Shown: positions 39,560 through 47,858 of the stretch, in pieces
Numbering within the stretch: position 1 is the first letter of the stretch
How the letters are laid out: every line of letters starts with the position of its first letter
NCBI GenBank assembly: GCA_964389025.1
Contig: CAYMCQ010000011.1
Span: 1 to 64,000, forward strand
Direction: 5' to 3'
From: CAYMCQ01 sp964389025
Lineage (GTDB): Bacteria; Verrucomicrobiota; Verrucomicrobiia; Limisphaerales; CAYMCQ01
DNA: 64,000 bases
The notes under the pieces: generated by a model
The model's database searches: none
Told to the model about the DNA's origin: nothing
What the model saw: only the letters and a program-made list of their open reading frames with translations
Position numbers and translations under genes: made by a program

Positions 39560-39709
39560 GCGGGCTACGCAAACAGAAACGCGAAAAACTCACCACACAC
39601 GCTCCGTGTAGGATAGTTGCTTTTAGTGCTTGCGTTTTTGACAGGCATTTGCTTCTCATTGAGTCATCGGCTTCTCACAATCCGTATCCCGCAGACGGAA
39701 AGGAAAACT

Positions 39710-40747
39710 ATGAAAACTATTGTCGGGCTTCTCGTTGGGCTGGGCGTGGCGCTCAGTGCTCAGGCAGACCTTGCAACTTCATCGTCCACGGCGACATCCA
39801 CCAACACTCCTTCAGGCGGCATTTGGGCAATGGTCAAACTGGCGACTGTTGCACCAAAGCAAGAAGCCATCGCCGGGCAACCCAGCCTCTCCAAATCCAA
39901 CAGTGCCGCCGGGACAGACCTCGGAGTTGGCGCGTCCAGCATTGAGCGGCAGGAAATCCGGTTGCTGGAGGGCGGCGCGGTGGCCGATTACGGGTTGCAA
40001 AAGGTTTTCTTCCCGGCGGAGATCACCGAAGCGCCCCTCACCATCATCACTGCGGACGGGCGCAAACTGGCCTGTCGGGCCACGTTCCTGGCGCTGCACG
40101 ATGCCGCGAGCGGACAAAGCCTCCTTCTCGGCGAGGTCAGGAAAAGCATCGGCGAACTCATCGGAGACAACACCGTCGTTTATTTGAATGCCTTCGACAC
40201 CATCTGTGCCGACGTCCGCTATCGCTATACGAAGTATTCGCTGGAGCAGGACATCATCCTTCACGAAGCGGTCAAGTTGCCCGAAGAATTCCAGCCTGAA
40301 AACGTGACGTTGGAAGTCTGGTCGGAGTGGATTGATTCAACGCCGGACGCGAAGGAATCCCAGATGATTGATCTGCGCCCGCTGGCAGCCACGGAAAAGC
40401 AGGCCGGAGTTGCAGCCAGCGATGAACGTTTGGAATGGGGCGCGAGCCGGATTGCCGACGGTTATGCTTTTGGGATTCTAAACGAAGGCGATAAAACTCC
40501 CGTGGCAAAAACTTTTGTTCGGATCGAAAATCGCGATTGGCTCATCGAGCGCGCTGATTGGATGGCCCTGAAACCAATGTCAGACACACTGCCCAAGTCC
40601 CAGGCGGGCGTTTCCCCGGACAACCTGAAATCCGACCGCCCCGAACTCGTCCGCTCGTTGCAGGCGCGAACAACTCCGAAGCCATCCGGCGGAACCGCGG
40701 TCAAAAAGCCGAGACCGCCGATGTTGATGCCGAGCAGGGGAGTTTGA
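39710..40747 (+). CDS. Secreted protein, truncated homologue of the N-terminus of the giant protein at 48912
   Basis: 345 aa. SD AAAGGA, then MKTIVGLLVGLGVALSAQAD signal peptide. Residues about 85-300 align along their length with the giant protein: ADYGLQKVFF/ADFGLLKANF, TADGRKLA/TPDGRKLS, SLLLGEV/SLLLGEI, NAFDTICADVRYRYTKYSLEQDIILH against NAFDGISADLRYRYTGFSLEQDIVLH, LEVWSEW/LEVWTEW, ALKPMSDTLPKSQA/AIKTMLETLPKAEA. The last ~18 codons are the antisense of nadK (from 40693), i.e. the gene has been cut and joined to nadK. Missing are the LamG and Ig-like parts of the homologue. Function unknown. Confidence 0.75.
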   Translation: MKTIVGLLVGLGVALSAQADLATSSSTATSTNTPSGGIWAMVKLATVAPKQEAIAGQPSLSKSNSAAGTDLGVGASSIERQEIRLLEGGAVADYGLQKVFFPAEITEAPLTIITADGRKLACRATFLALHDAASGQSLLLGEVRKSIGELIGDNTVVYLNAFDTICADVRYRYTKYSLEQDIILHEAVKLPEEFQPENVTLEVWSEWIDSTPDAKESQMIDLRPLAATEKQAGVAASDERLEWGASRIADGYAFGILNEGDKTPVAKTFVRIENRDWLIERADWMALKPMSDTLPKSQAGVSPDNLKSDRPELVRSLQARTTPKPSGGTAVKKPRPPMLMPSRGV

Positions 40748-41013
40748 GCGCCGCTGATTTCGCGCGCAACACGCAGCATCGTGCCGTCGCCGCCGAAGAC
40801 GACAATCACATCAACTTTTCGCGCGAGCGCGGCGGCGTCGGGACAAACTTCACACTTGAATTTGGCGAGCCGCGCTGTGATCGCGTCGGTGAAGACTTTT
40901 TTCCCGGCCTTTGCATTCAGCCGCGCGGCTTGCGCAAGCACTGCGCCGCAACTGGCTTTTTCGGCGTTGCCGATGAGGCCGATGCGCGTGATGGATTTAG
41001 GGTTGTTTTTCAA
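40693..41013 (-). pseudogene. nadK: NAD kinase, 5' fragment only
   Basis: 107 codons of NAD kinase are intact: MKNNPKSITRIGLIGNAEK..., then VDVIVVFGGDGTMLRVAREI with the GGDGT motif, and LLGINIGGLGFLTAV. At about 40693 the homology stops abruptly and the frame runs on into the antisense of the truncated secreted gene to 40462. The C-terminal beta domain with the NEVVI and TPTGSTAYSLSAGGP-like motifs is gone, so this copy cannot be active. It overlaps the tlyA stop by 17 bp, the normal tlyA-nadK order. NAD kinase is essential in most bacteria, so an intact copy should exist elsewhere. Confidence 0.88.
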
Positions 41014-41806
41014 TCAGAACAAAAAACTCTTTGTTTCCAGCCGGTCCGAGCAGCGGCGATTCCGTGACGCCACGCCAAGCCGCCTGGTTTAGTCCGCGAA
41101 CAAACGCTTCAAGCTCGCGCAACACGCGCGCATGAATCGCCGCGTCTGTGATCACGCCCTCGCCGCGGTCGGCCTCGGCCTTGCCCGCTTCGAACTGCGG
41201 TTTGATCAGCGCGACCATCCTAGCGAAAGGTTTCGCCAGCGCAATCGCGGCGGGAAGAATTTTCTTGAGGGAAATGAACGAACAATCAATCACAACGAAA
41301 TCAGCGCCGTCGAATTCGGAGGGGCGAGTTATACGAGTCCCTGACTTGGTTCCTGATTTGGGACTCGCGGAGCTCGTCCCTCCGAAATCGGAAAAATTCT
41401 CACGGGTCAGCGCCCGGGCGTTCGTTTTTTCCATGACGACGACGCGCGGGTCGCGGCGCAATTTCCACGCAAGCTGCCCGTGGCCGACATCCACGGCATA
41501 AATTTTTTTCGCGCCGTGCTGAAGCAGGCAATCTGAGAAGCCGCCGGTGGACGCGCCGAGGTCAATTGCGGTTAGGCCAGTCACGTCCAGTTGAAAATGT
41601 TTGAGCGCGTGTTCGAGCTTTTGTCCGCCACGGCTGACGTATTTTTCGCCGGCGGCAAGCGTGAGTTGGTCCGCTGGTTTTACCAAGTCGCTGGGTTTGC
41701 GGGCGGGCTGGTCGTTGATCCGCACCTGGCCTGCCATGATTGCGCGCTTGGCTTTTTCGCGGCTCTCGCACAAACCGCGTTCCATCAGCGCCTGATCCAA
41801 TCGCAT
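40997..41806 (-). CDS. tlyA: TlyA-family rRNA 2'-O-methyltransferase / hemolysin-like
   Basis: 269 aa. N-terminal S4-like RNA-binding domain (MRLDQALMERGLCESREKAKRAIMAGQVRINDQPARKP across residues 1-40), then an FtsJ-type SAM methyltransferase: AIDLGASTGGFSDCLLQHGA (motif I), VDVGHGQLAWKLRRD, DFVVIDCSFISLKKILPA, VALIKPQFEAGK. Two tandem ATGs exist (41809 and 41806); the second gives the usual MRLDQ start. Between NFSDF and FDGADF an in-frame stretch of about 24 residues (GGTSSASPKSGTKSGTRITR...) is encoded by a hairpin repeat and is absent from the family. Confidence 0.92.
   Translation of the reverse strand: MRLDQALMERGLCESREKAKRAIMAGQVRINDQPARKPSDLVKPADQLTLAAGEKYVSRGGQKLEHALKHFQLDVTGLTAIDLGASTGGFSDCLLQHGAKKIYAVDVGHGQLAWKLRRDPRVVVMEKTNARALTRENFSDFGGTSSASPKSGTKSGTRITRPSEFDGADFVVIDCSFISLKKILPAAIALAKPFARMVALIKPQFEAGKAEADRGEGVITDAAIHARVLRELEAFVRGLNQAAWRGVTESPLLGPAGNKEFFVLIEKQP
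41316..41385. repeat. TCGGAGGGGCGAG hairpin repeat inside tlyA
   Basis: Arms 41316-41341 and 41360-41385 pair imperfectly (TCGGAGGGGCGAG...GAGTCCC with GGGACTC...GTCCCTCCGA). Half of a very similar element is at 63961-64000 at the window end, outside a gene. Here it is read through in frame. Confidence 0.88.
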
Positions 41807-41860
41807 CATGCGAGTCGAGATTACATGGATTGCCAGAGAAAACAAACCTGAGCGCGCAAA

Positions 41861-42331
41861 CTATTCGCCGCGCGTGGTCATGACGCGATGCTGCGCCTCG
41901 TTGTAGCTGTGGACGAATAAATTGTTGTCTGCCACGGCTTTTTCGATGAGTTGTTTGAGCAGGAACAGCTCGGAGCGGTTGATGACGGCGTGGACGCTTT
42001 GCTGAAACGCCTGCATTGGGGTGAAAGTCTGAAATGAATCGCCGACCAAGAGAATTGTAGCGTGACGTCGCTGGCTCATCTGCATGTTTTGCAGCGCGAG
42101 GAGTGTCATGTTGTCGGCGATGTCGCTGGCGCAAAACAATTCTTCAAGGACGACCAGTTGGTAACGAATCTGGGAAAAGCGAACGTGAAAATCTCCATGG
42201 GTCGCGGCGGTGTGGACTTTGTAACCGAGCTCAAGCAGGGCGGTGCGCGCCGTTTCAAGAAGGTCGGGGGAAGAGAATGCGATGAGCGCCGGCTTGTCGG
42301 TCGCGCTGATAAAATCAAATTGGTTGGCCAT
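41861..42331 (-). CDS. Receiver-like protein linked to pilT genes
   Basis: 156 aa. Secondary-structure pattern of a response regulator receiver (PALIAFSSPDLLETARTALLELGYKVHTAATHGDF...YQLVVLEELFCASDI...HATILLVGDSF), but the acceptor Asp position reads Glu-Glu (VVLEELF) and the usual DD pocket after strand 1 is Ser-Ser. Therefore it is probably not phosphorylated classically. It starts 4 bp downstream of the second pilT-type gene on the same strand, so a regulatory role in twitching/pilus function is inferred. Confidence 0.7.
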   Translation of the reverse strand: MANQFDFISATDKPALIAFSSPDLLETARTALLELGYKVHTAATHGDFHVRFSQIRYQLVVLEELFCASDIADNMTLLALQNMQMSQRRHATILLVGDSFQTFTPMQAFQQSVHAVINRSELFLLKQLIEKAVADNNLFVHSYNEAQHRVMTTRGE

Positions 42332-42334
42332 AAC

Positions 42335-43543
42335 TTATTTGAGTTTGAGAGTGGTCGGAAGCGGCGGCGGGGCGGAAGCACCAGCGGCAGCCGGGCCGGA
42401 TTTCATCTTCAGATTCGAGATGGATGTCGTCATTTCGCCGCGCTTCTTTTTGAGGGCGTCAATTCCGCGTGTGACGACGCCGCGTTTGGTGCAATAGAGC
42501 AGAGCGGTTTCTTCGGTGACGATTTCCTTTTCGTAGGCCTCCTGTGATGCATTGTCGAAAGTCCGCCAGCCGAACGGATAGCTGGCTTCGATGATTTCGT
42601 AAAAACTTTTTCCCTCGCTCTCGCCGAGGCGAATGCTCTCCTGCGTGCGCAGGTTGGAACCCATGACTTCGACGAGGGGAAAACGTCCGCCGCCGATTTT
42701 CGGCACAAGCCGCTGGCTGACGATCCAGCGCAGCGTGTCGGCAAGGCGAATGCGAATCTGCTCCTGTTCCTCCGGTTCGAACATGCCGAGGATGCGGTTG
42801 ATGGTCTGCCCGGCGTCAATCGTGTGGAGCGTGCTGAGAACGAGATGGCCGGTTTCCGCCGCGCTCAAGGCGATTTTCACCGTTTCGCGGTCGCGCATTT
42901 CGCCGACAAGAATGACTTTCGGCGCCTGTCGAAGCGCCGCGCGCAATCCATTTGAGAAGGTGTCAAAATCCGTTCCGAGTTCGCGCTGGTTGAAAGTGGC
43001 CTTGCTGTGGGTGTGAATGAATTCGACCGGGTCTTCGAGCGTTATGATGTGAATCGCCCTCGACTTGTTCATGTCGTTGAGCACGGAGGCGAGCGTCGTG
43101 GATTTTCCGGAGCCGGTCGCGCCGGTGACCAGGACAAGGCCGGTCTTCTCGCGCGGAATTTGCCGGAGAATTTCCGGCAGGTTGAGGTCTTCTATTGTGG
43201 GGACAGCGGTGTTGAGTTTTCGCAGGACGACAGAATAATTTCCGCGCTGCGAAAAAATGTTGATGCGGAAACGCGCTTTGTCCGCAAGGGTGTAAGCTGA
43301 ATCGCATGAGCCGCGCCGCAGCAAATCTTCGATGTGCCACTGGTTTTCGCCCATGAGATTGAGCGCGACCATCTCGACTTGAAATGGTGTCAGCTTTTCG
43401 ATGGGAATTTCGAACTTGACCGGTTTCAATTCGCCATCGGACTCGACCTGCAGTGGTTTGCCGACTGTGAAAAGCAAATCGGACACTTCTGGATACGCTT
43501 CCAGCATCGCCGTCAACATGAAATCAAGTTCGGGTCGGCGCAT
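42335..43543 (-). CDS. pilU-like: PilT/PilU-type twitching motility ATPase
   Basis: 402 aa hexameric retraction ATPase of type IV pili. N-terminal PAS-like half, Walker A GATGSGKST at 141-149, Asp box HIITLEDPVEFIHTHSKATFNQRE, Walker B region VILVGEMRDRETVKIAL, and HLVLSTLHTIDAGQTINRIL. A 50-residue C-terminal tail (MTTSISNLKMKSGPAAAGASAPPPLPTTL) extends past the PilT core as in PilU. It lies 5 bp downstream of the pilT gene, giving a pilT-pilU pair. Confidence 0.93.
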   Translation of the reverse strand: MRRPELDFMLTAMLEAYPEVSDLLFTVGKPLQVESDGELKPVKFEIPIEKLTPFQVEMVALNLMGENQWHIEDLLRRGSCDSAYTLADKARFRINIFSQRGNYSVVLRKLNTAVPTIEDLNLPEILRQIPREKTGLVLVTGATGSGKSTTLASVLNDMNKSRAIHIITLEDPVEFIHTHSKATFNQRELGTDFDTFSNGLRAALRQAPKVILVGEMRDRETVKIALSAAETGHLVLSTLHTIDAGQTINRILGMFEPEEQEQIRIRLADTLRWIVSQRLVPKIGGGRFPLVEVMGSNLRTQESIRLGESEGKSFYEIIEASYPFGWRTFDNASQEAYEKEIVTEETALLYCTKRGVVTRGIDALKKKRGEMTTSISNLKMKSGPAAAGASAPPPLPTTLKLK

Positions 43544-43548
43544 AAAAT

Positions 43549-44643
43549 TTACATTTCCTCGTCGTCAGGAGGGTGCGCCAGAAACCCTCGGAATTTTTTC
43601 TTGTCAATCGCCTTGTCGTAAGCTTCCTCGGCGGCGACACGCTTCATCTTGATGTGGTCCATGATGGCGTCGTCCAGCGGCTGATTGCCCAATCTCTTCC
43701 CGACCTGGATCATGCCGGGAATCTGGTGCGTCTTGCCTTCGCGAACAAGGTTTGCGATGGCCGTGGTGAAGACAAGAATTTCCAGCGCGGCAACACGGCC
43801 TTTCTTGTCTGTGCGGCGGAAAAGATTCTGCGCGACGATTCCTTTGAGTGCTTCGGAAAGCGTCGCGCGGATTTTGTTTTGCTGCTCGGCGGGAAAAACG
43901 TCAATGATGCGATCCACCGTCTTGGCCGCACTCGAAGTGTGCAGCGTTCCGAAAACAAGATGGCCGGTGCTGGCGGCAGTCAACGCGAGTTCAATCGTTT
44001 CCAAATCCCGCATTTCACCGATGAGGATGACGTCCGGGTCTTCACGCAACGCGCCGCGCAACGCCGCCGCGAAAGATTTTGTGTGAATGCCGACTTCGCG
44101 CTGGTTCACCAGGCAATTCTTGCTTTCATGCACGAACTCAATCGGGTCTTCGACGGTGATGATGTGGTCTTTGCGGTTCTTGTTGCAGTAATCCACCATC
44201 GCCGCGAGTGTCGTGGATTTGCCCGAGCCGGTCGGCCCGGTCACGACGATGAGTCCCTTGTGCAGCATCGAGAATTTTTTCAAGACGGCCGGTAAAGGCG
44301 CTTCAATCTTTTCAAAATCTTCAAACGAAAGCACCTTCGACGGAATCTGGCGGAACACGGCGGAGATGCCGTTCTTCTGCTGAAAATAATTTGCGCGGAA
44401 GCGGGAGATGTTTGGAATTTCGTAACCAAAATCCACGTCGCCGGTTTCTTCGAAGATTTTGATTTTATACTCCGGCGTGATCTCGTAGAGCATCGTTTTG
44501 AGCTCGTCGTTCTGCAGCGGCGCGTAGTCCACGCGGTGCAGTTCGCCGTTGATGCGAAGCATGGGAGAATTGCTGGAAGCCAGATGCAAGTCCGAAGCTT
44601 TTTGCTCGAACATCAAATTGAAAAAGGCATCTATTTTCGCCAT
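43549..44643 (-). CDS. pilT: Twitching motility ATPase PilT
   Basis: 364 aa. Start MAKIDAFFNLMFEQKASDLHL is the usual PilT opening (SDLHL motif). Walker A GPTGSGKST at 136-144, HIITVEDPIEFVHESKNCLVNQREVG, VILIGEMRDLETIELAL, HLVFGTLHTSSAAKTVDRIIDVFP, and the PilT-specific AIRNLIREGK-like ATAIANLVREGKTHQIPGMIQ. It powers pilus retraction at the inner membrane base. First gene of a three-gene run (pilT, pilU-like, receiver-like). No other pilus-machine genes are in the window except a pseudopilin. Confidence 0.96.
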   Translation of the reverse strand: MAKIDAFFNLMFEQKASDLHLASSNSPMLRINGELHRVDYAPLQNDELKTMLYEITPEYKIKIFEETGDVDFGYEIPNISRFRANYFQQKNGISAVFRQIPSKVLSFEDFEKIEAPLPAVLKKFSMLHKGLIVVTGPTGSGKSTTLAAMVDYCNKNRKDHIITVEDPIEFVHESKNCLVNQREVGIHTKSFAAALRGALREDPDVILIGEMRDLETIELALTAASTGHLVFGTLHTSSAAKTVDRIIDVFPAEQQNKIRATLSEALKGIVAQNLFRRTDKKGRVAALEILVFTTAIANLVREGKTHQIPGMIQVGKRLGNQPLDDAIMDHIKMKRVAAEEAYDKAIDKKKFRGFLAHPPDDEEM

Positions 44644-44698
44644 AGCAATTTTTTATGGTTGCGCGAGTATTAGCTAAATCCACACCAGACGCAAGCGA

Positions 44699-45805
44699 AT
44701 GAAAATACTGGCTGAAAAAATTTCTGCCGAAATTGAGGCCGAGAAAACAGTTTCTTTCGCGCGCTTCATGGAACTGGCGCTCTATTGTCCGAATAGTGGA
44801 TTTTATGAACAGGAAGCGGACAATATCGGCAGGCGCGGCGATTATTTCACTAGCGTCAGCGTAGGAAGCGTTTTTGGAGAACTGCTGGCGTTTCAATTCG
44901 CCGAATGGCTGGAAGCAGAAGCCAGAAGCCAGAAGTCAGAAGTCAGAATCGTCGAAGCTGGCGCGCACGACGGTAAACTCGCCCGCGACATTTTGAGCTG
45001 CCTGCGCGAATTTCGCCCGCGCGCTTTTGAAACAGTTCAATACTGCATTGTCGAACCGTCCGCGCGCCGACGCGATTGGCAGAGCAAGAACTTGCGTGAG
45101 TTCGAACAACGAATTCATTGGGCCTCATCGCTCGAGGAATTAAATAATGAAACCGGCGGCGTGCGCGGAGTGGTTTTCTCAAATGAATTTCTGGATGCGT
45201 TCCCCGTGCATCGTCTTGGATGGGACTCACAGAAGCGCGAGTGGTTTGAGTGGGGCGTTGCTGTTCACGAGGGGGAATTCATTTGGATGCGGATGCCCGG
45301 CAGTTTCGTTCCTGATTTTGGAATTGGCGATGACGAACTCGCCGGGCTGCTCGATGTCTTGCCGGATGGATTTGTGATCGAGGTTTGTCCGGCAGCGACG
45401 GATTGGTGGCGCGCCGCCGCAGGAATTTTGGTTTCTGGAAAGTTGCTCACGATTGATTACGGTCTGGCTGGAGAGGATTTTTTTTCACCTGAACGCCGCA
45501 ATGGAACGCTGCGCGCCTACCACAAACACCAGTTGAATCCCGACGTGCTGGTCAATGCGGGCGAACAGGACATCACCGCCCACGTCAACTTTGGCGTGGT
45601 TCAAAAAGCCGGCGAGGAATGCGGGTTGAAAACAGAAATGCTGGCCACCCAGGAAAAGTTTTTGAACGGCATCGTCGCGAAAGTTTCTGCCAGATCGGCG
45701 GAGTTTCCTGAATGGTCGCCGTCCCGAACCCGCCAGTTGCAAACTTTGGTTCATCCCGAACACCTCGGCTCCCGCTTTCGCGCGTTGGTTCAATCGCGCC
45801 GTTGA
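44699..45805 (+). CDS. SAM-dependent methyltransferase of the MidA/NDUFAF7 family
   Basis: 368 aa. Pattern typical of the family (PF02636): MELALYCPNSGFYEQ, GRRGDYFTSVSVGSVFGELLAFQFAEWL, RIVEAGAHDGKLARDIL (SAM motif), VVFSNEFLDAFPVHRL, and LLTIDYGLAGEDFF...GTLRAYHKHQLNPDVLVNAGEQDITAHVNF. In mitochondria the homologue methylates an arginine of complex I; the bacterial target is not known. A 7-bp repeat array lies in frame (44912-44946, EAEARSQKSEV). It overlaps rsmE convergently by 16 bp. Confidence 0.92.
   Translation: MKILAEKISAEIEAEKTVSFARFMELALYCPNSGFYEQEADNIGRRGDYFTSVSVGSVFGELLAFQFAEWLEAEARSQKSEVRIVEAGAHDGKLARDILSCLREFRPRAFETVQYCIVEPSARRRDWQSKNLREFEQRIHWASSLEELNNETGGVRGVVFSNEFLDAFPVHRLGWDSQKREWFEWGVAVHEGEFIWMRMPGSFVPDFGIGDDELAGLLDVLPDGFVIEVCPAATDWWRAAAGILVSGKLLTIDYGLAGEDFFSPERRNGTLRAYHKHQLNPDVLVNAGEQDITAHVNFGVVQKAGEECGLKTEMLATQEKFLNGIVAKVSARSAEFPEWSPSRTRQLQTLVHPEHLGSRFRALVQSRR
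44912..44946 (+). repeat. Heptanucleotide array 8 (in CDS)
   Basis: GAAGCAG, AAGCCAG, AAGCCAG, AAGTCAG, AAGTCAG, in frame in the MidA-like gene between the first conserved region and the SAM motif. Confidence 0.85.
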
Positions 45806-46557
45806 GCAGCCGGCACTTGCAATTCGTAGTTTAAAACCGACAGGCAATAAATCGCCGCAGTCTCGCTGCGCAAAACCAGCGGGCCAAGCGTGATGGGCAG
45901 CGCGCCTTCGGATTTGATGAGCGACATTTCGGCGGGCGTGAAATCGCCTTCAGGGCCAACCCAAATGCAAATTGTTTTTGGAAGGCGGCCTTGTTCCGAA
46001 ACAAACGACTGAAAAACTTCGCGCGGCGAGCGGCGGTCGTCTTGCAGCGACGCGATGAGCGAAAGTTCGAACCGCTCCTTGCGCGCGAGAAATTCTTTTG
46101 GCGTCACCGGCGCTTCGATGATCGGCAGCCACGCCGAGCCGCATTGCTTGATGGATTCGATTGCGATTTGCCGCCATTTCCCGATCTTGCCCGCGCTGTT
46201 TTCCTCGTCGAGTTGCGTCACCACGCGCTCGGATAAAATCGGCACGATGCGATGCGCGCCAAGCTCGGTGGCTTTTTCCACGATGACTCCAAAAGTTTTT
46301 CCCTTCGGCACGGCTTGCAGGAGCGTGATTTGACAGGGCAGGGGAGCAATCGAATTAGCGATTGCCACGCGCAGGGCGACTTCACCCGGCGTGACGCTGG
46401 AAACTTCACAAAGAAATTCCCGGCCCGCGCCATCGAGCACGATGACCTGCTCACCTCGCCGCGCGCGAAGAACTTCGCTAGCGTGGTGCGCCTCGCGTCC
46501 GGCCAATACAAGCACTGGCCCATTGCATTTTTCCGGCGGCAAAAAAAATCGGCGCAT
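45790..46557 (-). CDS. rsmE: 16S rRNA (uracil(1498)-N(3))-methyltransferase
   Basis: 255 aa SPOUT-class methyltransferase. N-terminal PUA-like domain (MRRFFLPPEKC...HHASEVLRARRGEQVIVLDGAG), LLQAVPKGKTFGVIVEKATELGAHRIVPILSERVV, WRQIAIESIKQCGSAWLPIIEAP, and the knot motifs ICIWVGPEGDFTPAEMSLIKSEGALPITLGPLVLRSETAAIYCLSVL. The short C-terminus and position beside dnaJ follow the common dnaJ-rsmE order. Confidence 0.96.
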   Translation of the reverse strand: MRRFFLPPEKCNGPVLVLAGREAHHASEVLRARRGEQVIVLDGAGREFLCEVSSVTPGEVALRVAIANSIAPLPCQITLLQAVPKGKTFGVIVEKATELGAHRIVPILSERVVTQLDEENSAGKIGKWRQIAIESIKQCGSAWLPIIEAPVTPKEFLARKERFELSLIASLQDDRRSPREVFQSFVSEQGRLPKTICIWVGPEGDFTPAEMSLIKSEGALPITLGPLVLRSETAAIYCLSVLNYELQVPAAQRRD

Positions 46558-46561
46558 AAAT

Positions 46562-46637
46562 TTTCACGGACGCCCCTCACCCCGTCCCTCTCCCCATCGG
46601 ATGGGGAGAGGGTGGCGTCTCGCCGGGAGAGGGGATT
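46562..46637. repeat. CCCTCTCC palindromic repeat, third copy
   Basis: Contains CCCTCTCCCCATC/GATGGGGAGAGGG as a perfect hairpin, followed by a third arm (GGGAGAGG). It fills the 82 bp between dnaJ and rsmE. Confidence 0.85.
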
Positions 46638-46639
46638 TC

Positions 46640-47776
46640 CTACTTGAACAAACTTTTTGCTTTGTCGAAAAAACTCTTGCTCATCGGATTCACGTTTTCA
46701 TCGCAGGACTCGGCGAATTCCTGAAGTTTCGCCCGCTGCTCCGCCGTCAATCGCGCAGGCACCTCCACGTTCACGCGCACGTGCAAATCGCCGACGCCGT
46801 AGCCCTGCACGTTCTTCATGCCTTTGCCTTTGAGCCGAAACATCGTGCCGGGCTGCGTTCCGGAAGGAATTTTCATCGTCGCGTTTCCGTTGAGCGTCGG
46901 CACTTCGATTTCCGCGCCGAGCGCGGCTTGAACGAAACTGACTGGCACTTCGCAAAGCAAATCATCCCCGTCGCGATGGAATATGGAGTGCGCTTTGACG
47001 TGAAGCACCACATACAAATCGCCGAACGAGCCGCCGCGAATGCCCGCCTCGCCGTTGCCGGCGGAACGGAGTCGCGCGCCGGTGTCCACGCCGGGCGGAA
47101 TTCGCAGCTTGATTTTGGAAGTCCGCTCACGCCTGCCTGCGCCGTGACAAACTTTGCACGGATGTTCGAGGGTTCGCCCCGCGCCTTCGCAGCGATTGCA
47201 CGTCTGCGCGATGCTGAAGATGCCGCGCGACGAGATGATCTGTCCGCGACCACCACAGGTCGGGCAAACACGCGTCTTGGAGCCGCTCTCAGCGCCGGAG
47301 CCGCCGCACGACTCGCACGAGTCCAGTTTCGAGACGGTAATTTCCTTTTCGCAACCGTGAGCCGCTTCCTCGAAACTCAGTTCCAAATCATAACGAAGGT
47401 CCGAGCCGCGCTGCGCTTGAGTCGGATCGTGGCGGCCACCGGAAAAAAGCTCGTCGAAAATGCTTCCTGCGCCGCCGCCGAAAACGTCGCGGAAAATCTC
47501 GAACGGATCATGAAATCCGCCGCCGGCCGAACTGCTGGCGCGCGCGCGCGGGTCGAACGCCGCGTGGCCGTAGCGGTCGTAGGCCGCGCGTTTTTGCGGA
47601 TCGCTCAACGCCTCGTAAGCTTCGCCAAGCTCCTTGAATTTTTCCTCGGCGGACTTGTCGCCTGGATTTTTGTCCGGGTGATATTTGAGGGCGAGCTTGC
47701 GGTAGGATTTTTTGATTTCCTCTGAATCTGCGCCACGCTCGACGCCGAGCACCTCGTAATAATCTCGTTTGGCCAT
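46640..47776 (-). CDS. dnaJ: Chaperone DnaJ
   Basis: 378 aa type I J-protein, co-chaperone of DnaK. J domain with H33-P34-D35, Gly/Phe-rich linker (about 75-110), four CxxCxGxG zinc repeats (CESCGGSG, CPTCGGRG, CNRCEGAG, CKVCHGAG), then the client-binding C-terminal domains (IPPGVDTGARLRSAGNGEAG). It lies 82 bp downstream of grpE on the same strand, the classical grpE-dnaJ order; dnaK is not visible. Confidence 0.97.
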   Translation of the reverse strand: MAKRDYYEVLGVERGADSEEIKKSYRKLALKYHPDKNPGDKSAEEKFKELGEAYEALSDPQKRAAYDRYGHAAFDPRARASSSAGGGFHDPFEIFRDVFGGGAGSIFDELFSGGRHDPTQAQRGSDLRYDLELSFEEAAHGCEKEITVSKLDSCESCGGSGAESGSKTRVCPTCGGRGQIISSRGIFSIAQTCNRCEGAGRTLEHPCKVCHGAGRRERTSKIKLRIPPGVDTGARLRSAGNGEAGIRGGSFGDLYVVLHVKAHSIFHRDGDDLLCEVPVSFVQAALGAEIEVPTLNGNATMKIPSGTQPGTMFRLKGKGMKNVQGYGVGDLHVRVNVEVPARLTAEQRAKLQEFAESCDENVNPMSKSFFDKAKSLFK

Positions 47777-47780
47777 GAAG

Positions 47781-47825
47781 ATGAAAATTAAAAATTAAAA
47801 AACTTTAAAAATTAAAAATGCAAAA
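47781..47825. repeat. AT-rich 7-bp repeat tract between grpE and dnaJ
   Basis: AAAATTA-type heptamers with small variations (GAAAATT, AAAAATT, AAAAAAC, TTTAAAA, ATTAAAA), then a mirrored TTTTCATTTTTCATTTTGAATTTT-like tract at 47857-47879. Much more AT-rich than surroundings. Confidence 0.65.
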
Positions 47826-47858
47826 GGCGCCGGCGTTGATGCCGCTCCAAAATACTTT

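Noticed and set aside
40462..40692. C-terminal part of the nadK reading frame
   Set aside because: No NAD kinase similarity; it is the antisense of the truncated secreted gene.
46391..47725. 444-codon plus-strand frame opposite dnaJ
   Set aside because: It is the antisense of dnaJ/rsmE, whose motifs are complete; no recognisable features.
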